In this document: in pieces, positions 62,067-64,000 of the stretch
How the letters are laid out: each line of letters opens with the position of its first letter
How positions within the stretch are numbered: the stretch's first letter is position 1
DNA from: Bacteriovorax sp. MedPE-SWde
GTDB lineage: Bacteria; Bdellovibrionota; Bacteriovoracia; Bacteriovoracales; Bacteriovoracaceae
Assembly: GCA_001874305.1 (NCBI GenBank)
Contig: MPCU01000002.1
Span: forward strand, 558,001-622,000
Length of the DNA: 64,000 nucleotides
Reading direction: 5' to 3'
The notes under the pieces: model-generated
The model's input: the letters and a program-made list of their open reading frames with translations, nothing else
What the model was told of the DNA's origin: nothing
Databases searched by the model: none
Position numbers and translations under genes: made by a program

Positions 62067-64000
62067 TCTCTCCACCTTTAAATCTTAAATGACATTGGTT
62101 AATTCCACTAATAGCAGGTATCCCCATTTCTCTGGCAACAATTGCACAATGAGAAAGAACACCACCTCTTTCAACTATAATTCCACTCGCCTTAGTAAAG
62201 ACAGGTGTCCAACCAGGATCAGTAGACTGGGCCACAACAATCGGGTTATTTGGCCAATTAACACTCTTCCAATCTCCAGGATTATTGATAACAACTATTT
62301 CACCTTTCACTATTCCTGCAGAGATCCCCTCTCCGCTCAAACTATTATCAACTTTTATTTCACCATTTATGACATCTTTAATTTCTGACAAAGATGCAAC
62401 AGTCGAAAAGTTAAAGTTTTTAAGACTTGCTGCTTCGGCCTTTCGCTCTCTTATCAGAGTTTTCATAGACTCTTCAAAATGAGTTACCTCTTCAAGCGAA
62501 AGCCAAAAAATATCACTTTCATTTTCAATACCTAGCCTTCTCTCTTTTTCAAGAAGTAAGAAGCGTATGTGACAGTATGGTTTTAAGAGTGCCATTTTCC
62601 ACTTTTCTCTTAATTCAAGAAGACTCTTTAATATTCTCCACTCCTCAAGAACAATGGACTTTTTAAATGTCTTCATCTCTTCTATTTCGGCCTCAACATC
62701 ATAATCTTCTCGAGACATTTTACTTTTTTCATAGTCTTCTAGAGAGAGATCATAAAAAGCATCCTCACCTATTTCTGACCATCTTTTAGAGCTGAGATCT
62801 AACTCTCCTGGTCCACGATGTCCGTACCTTTCAAGAAAGAGAGGTCTCATTTCAGGTTTTGCACAGGCCTTTTTAAAGTACCTACCCATTTCATATGTTT
62901 CAGAGTTGATTCCCTGACCAGACCATTTCTTAATTAATTCATTCGCCGTATCTTGAGGATATATACTCTTAAGCAATGAGATTAAAGTTTGTATTGTCGT
63001 CTCTGTGAGAGAAATTAGTACATATGGCCATACAAGAGTTCTCTCATGAAAGAGATGACACTCTTTTGCAATTCTTTCGTTGAGCTTTTGGTCACTCCAA
63101 CTTCTATAAATCTCTGGATCATTTGGTCTCTTTAAAAGAGTCGAAAGGTTAACTAATTCCCTAGTTGCCTCTTCAATCATATCCTTTCGATGTGTATTAA
63201 TCGAAAGGCCAACCTTTATCATTCTTAAAACTGTTTTTGGTGTATTGAAGACAACCTTTGGAGATATCTTAGAGAAATGAAATTTTAAATGTGGTCGAGG
63301 TACAGGCTCAATTGAATATGGAATTGGTCCAAAGTACAACTCTCCAAGCTTATTTAAATTTATATAACTCTTACCAAAGACAGTGTCTAAGAGAGAGTCA
63401 TTCTGGTCTTCTTTAAAGCCGAGATACCCAAGTTTTTTAAGGGCAAGATCAAATGCCTGTTCTCTTCTAAAAGAGTTTGCCCATAACTCAGTTGTTAGAA
63501 CAGTTGGTGCGACTGTCCACTCTGCAAATGTTTGTCCGTCCCAAACTGTATTCACGCTAAAGTTATCTTCGAGACGTTTCAGCTCTTTCTTTCCTAATAC
63601 CTTTAAGTTTGAAATTGAGCTCTTAGCTGTTATTGGTCTTGCTTGAAGAATAAAAACTACTCCATCTTTATCAATCGCCCACTCAATATCAAACTCATCT
63701 TTGTACTCTGCTTCAACTTGCCTGGAGTAATTTAAAAGTGCATTTTCTTGGCTTTCTGATATTTCTTTATAGTTATTACTCCCCTCACTGACAATAGTAG
63801 GAGTTCTCTTGCCAGAAACAAGGTCCTCTCCAACTCCATCAATGTATTCATACATCCAGCCATCTATTTTTCCTCTTGGGTCACGAGAGAAGTAGACCCC
63901 CGAATATGCAGGATCAATCATTCTTTGAATAACAACATTCATCGGAACCTCTTTATCGGAACCGAGGAAGTGTTTTCTATAGGCGCGAGAAGATTCTTTA
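62023..64000 (-). CDS. Rifampicin-phosphotransferase/PEP-synthase-like protein (partial)
   Basis: The frame is open through the right edge (upstream codons read KESSRAYRKHFLGSDKEVPM), so the ATG at 63942 is internal and the N-terminal ATP-grasp part is cut off. Visible: the end of the ATP-binding domain ('SGVYFSRDPRG', 'EFDIEWAIDKDGVVFILQARPI'), a ~400-residue middle region of its own kind, and a C-terminal swivelling domain with 'GGVLSHCAIVAREMGIPAISG', in which His is the phosphocarrier. No TIM-barrel PEP-binding domain follows, which separates it from PEP synthase and fits the rifampicin-phosphotransferase layout. The substrate is unknown. Confidence 0.8.
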   Translation of the reverse strand, partial: KESSRAYRKHFLGSDKEVPMNVVIQRMIDPAYSGVYFSRDPRGKIDGWMYEYIDGVGEDLVSGKRTPTIVSEGSNNYKEISESQENALLNYSRQVEAEYKDEFDIEWAIDKDGVVFILQARPITAKSSISNLKVLGKKELKRLEDNFSVNTVWDGQTFAEWTVAPTVLTTELWANSFRREQAFDLALKKLGYLGFKEDQNDSLLDTVFGKSYINLNKLGELYFGPIPYSIEPVPRPHLKFHFSKISPKVVFNTPKTVLRMIKVGLSINTHRKDMIEEATRELVNLSTLLKRPNDPEIYRSWSDQKLNERIAKECHLFHERTLVWPYVLISLTETTIQTLISLLKSIYPQDTANELIKKWSGQGINSETYEMGRYFKKACAKPEMRPLFLERYGHRGPGELDLSSKRWSEIGEDAFYDLSLEDYEKSKMSREDYDVEAEIEEMKTFKKSIVLEEWRILKSLLELREKWKMALLKPYCHIRFLLLEKERRLGIENESDIFWLSLEEVTHFEESMKTLIRERKAEAASLKNFNFSTVASLSEIKDVINGEIKVDNSLSGEGISAGIVKGEIVVINNPGDWKSVNWPNNPIVVAQSTDPGWTPVFTKASGIIVERGGVLSHCAIVAREMGIPAISGINQCHLRFKGGENVWIDGNTGTVKLV

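Noticed and set aside
1-64000. Mobile elements, prophage or tRNA genes
   Set aside because: I looked for transposases, integrases, terminal inverted repeats, phage structural genes and cloverleaf-like intergenic sequences and saw none. This is by eye; tRNAscan and a profile search would be decisive.

Overview
This is an ordinary-looking chromosomal window from an AT-rich Gram-negative bacterium. Several points make a Bdellovibrio-type predator of the Bacteriovoracales (Halobacteriovorax/Bacteriovorax) the best guess: strong AT bias, many short secreted proteins and lipoproteins, several cell-wall enzymes (two lytic transglycosylases, an L,D-transpeptidase, an NlpC/P60 lipoprotein), an outer-membrane barrel, a Lys/Ala-repeat histone H1-like protein, and many degenerate signalling proteins. 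This is inference: no rRNA or taxonomic marker is present. I see no tRNA, rRNA, CRISPR array, insertion sequence, integrase or phage module.

Layout. 1-4341 (minus): start of a secreted protein, a lipoprotein, then a cluster of an acidic protein, rsmD, coaD and an aminotransferase. 4592-9104 (plus): a 951-residue protein that looks like a degenerate N6-adenine methylase with a target-recognition-like tail, followed by a ChaN-like protein. 9137-13812: secreted protein, pseudo-histidine-kinase, TonB-like protein, a sigma/anti-sigma-like pair and a lipoprotein. 13845-21922 (minus): gshB, a lipoprotein metallopeptidase, an outer-membrane barrel, miaB, the histone-like repeat gene, clpA and clpS. 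22039-29044: TerB-like protein, small unknowns, an SH3-domain membrane protein, a secreted CheD/NTAN1-like putative deamidase, a pseudo-receiver/pseudo-HD-GYP protein, fxsA, a tetR with an operator-like palindrome, and threonine ammonia-lyase. 29039-38880: fused membrane/spermidine-synthase-like protein, solute-binding protein, transglycosylase, astE plus Kir channel, FMN reductase, a second pseudo-kinase, and an NlpC/P60 lipoprotein pair. 39077-49974: lysA, trypsin-like protease, rhomboid, L,D-transpeptidase, hutU, orphan CpaF-like ATPase, LuxR-type regulator, GH3-like plus aldo/keto reductase, and another solute-binding protein. 50047-64000: cold-shock-like protein, an ion-driven motor module (MotB-like, MotA-like, cyclic-nucleotide-binding), ylqF, AI-2E-family permease, mltD-like, hydrolase, slyX, a membrane beta-propeller and a truncated rifampicin-phosphotransferase-like protein.

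Most promising for novelty: (i) the three-gene operon 51426-54616, a ZorAB-like rotary motor pair without the Zorya effectors, in which the MotB-like subunit carries a coiled coil of about 390 residues and a stand-alone cyclic-nucleotide-binding protein follows with no gap; (ii) the secreted protein at 24601-25209, which keeps the Thr-x5-Cys-x16-His spacing of the CheD deamidase triad; (iii) the pseudo-methylase/ChaN pair at 4592-9104; and (iv) a recurring theme of signalling proteins that have lost catalytic residues (9751, 25312, 35324).
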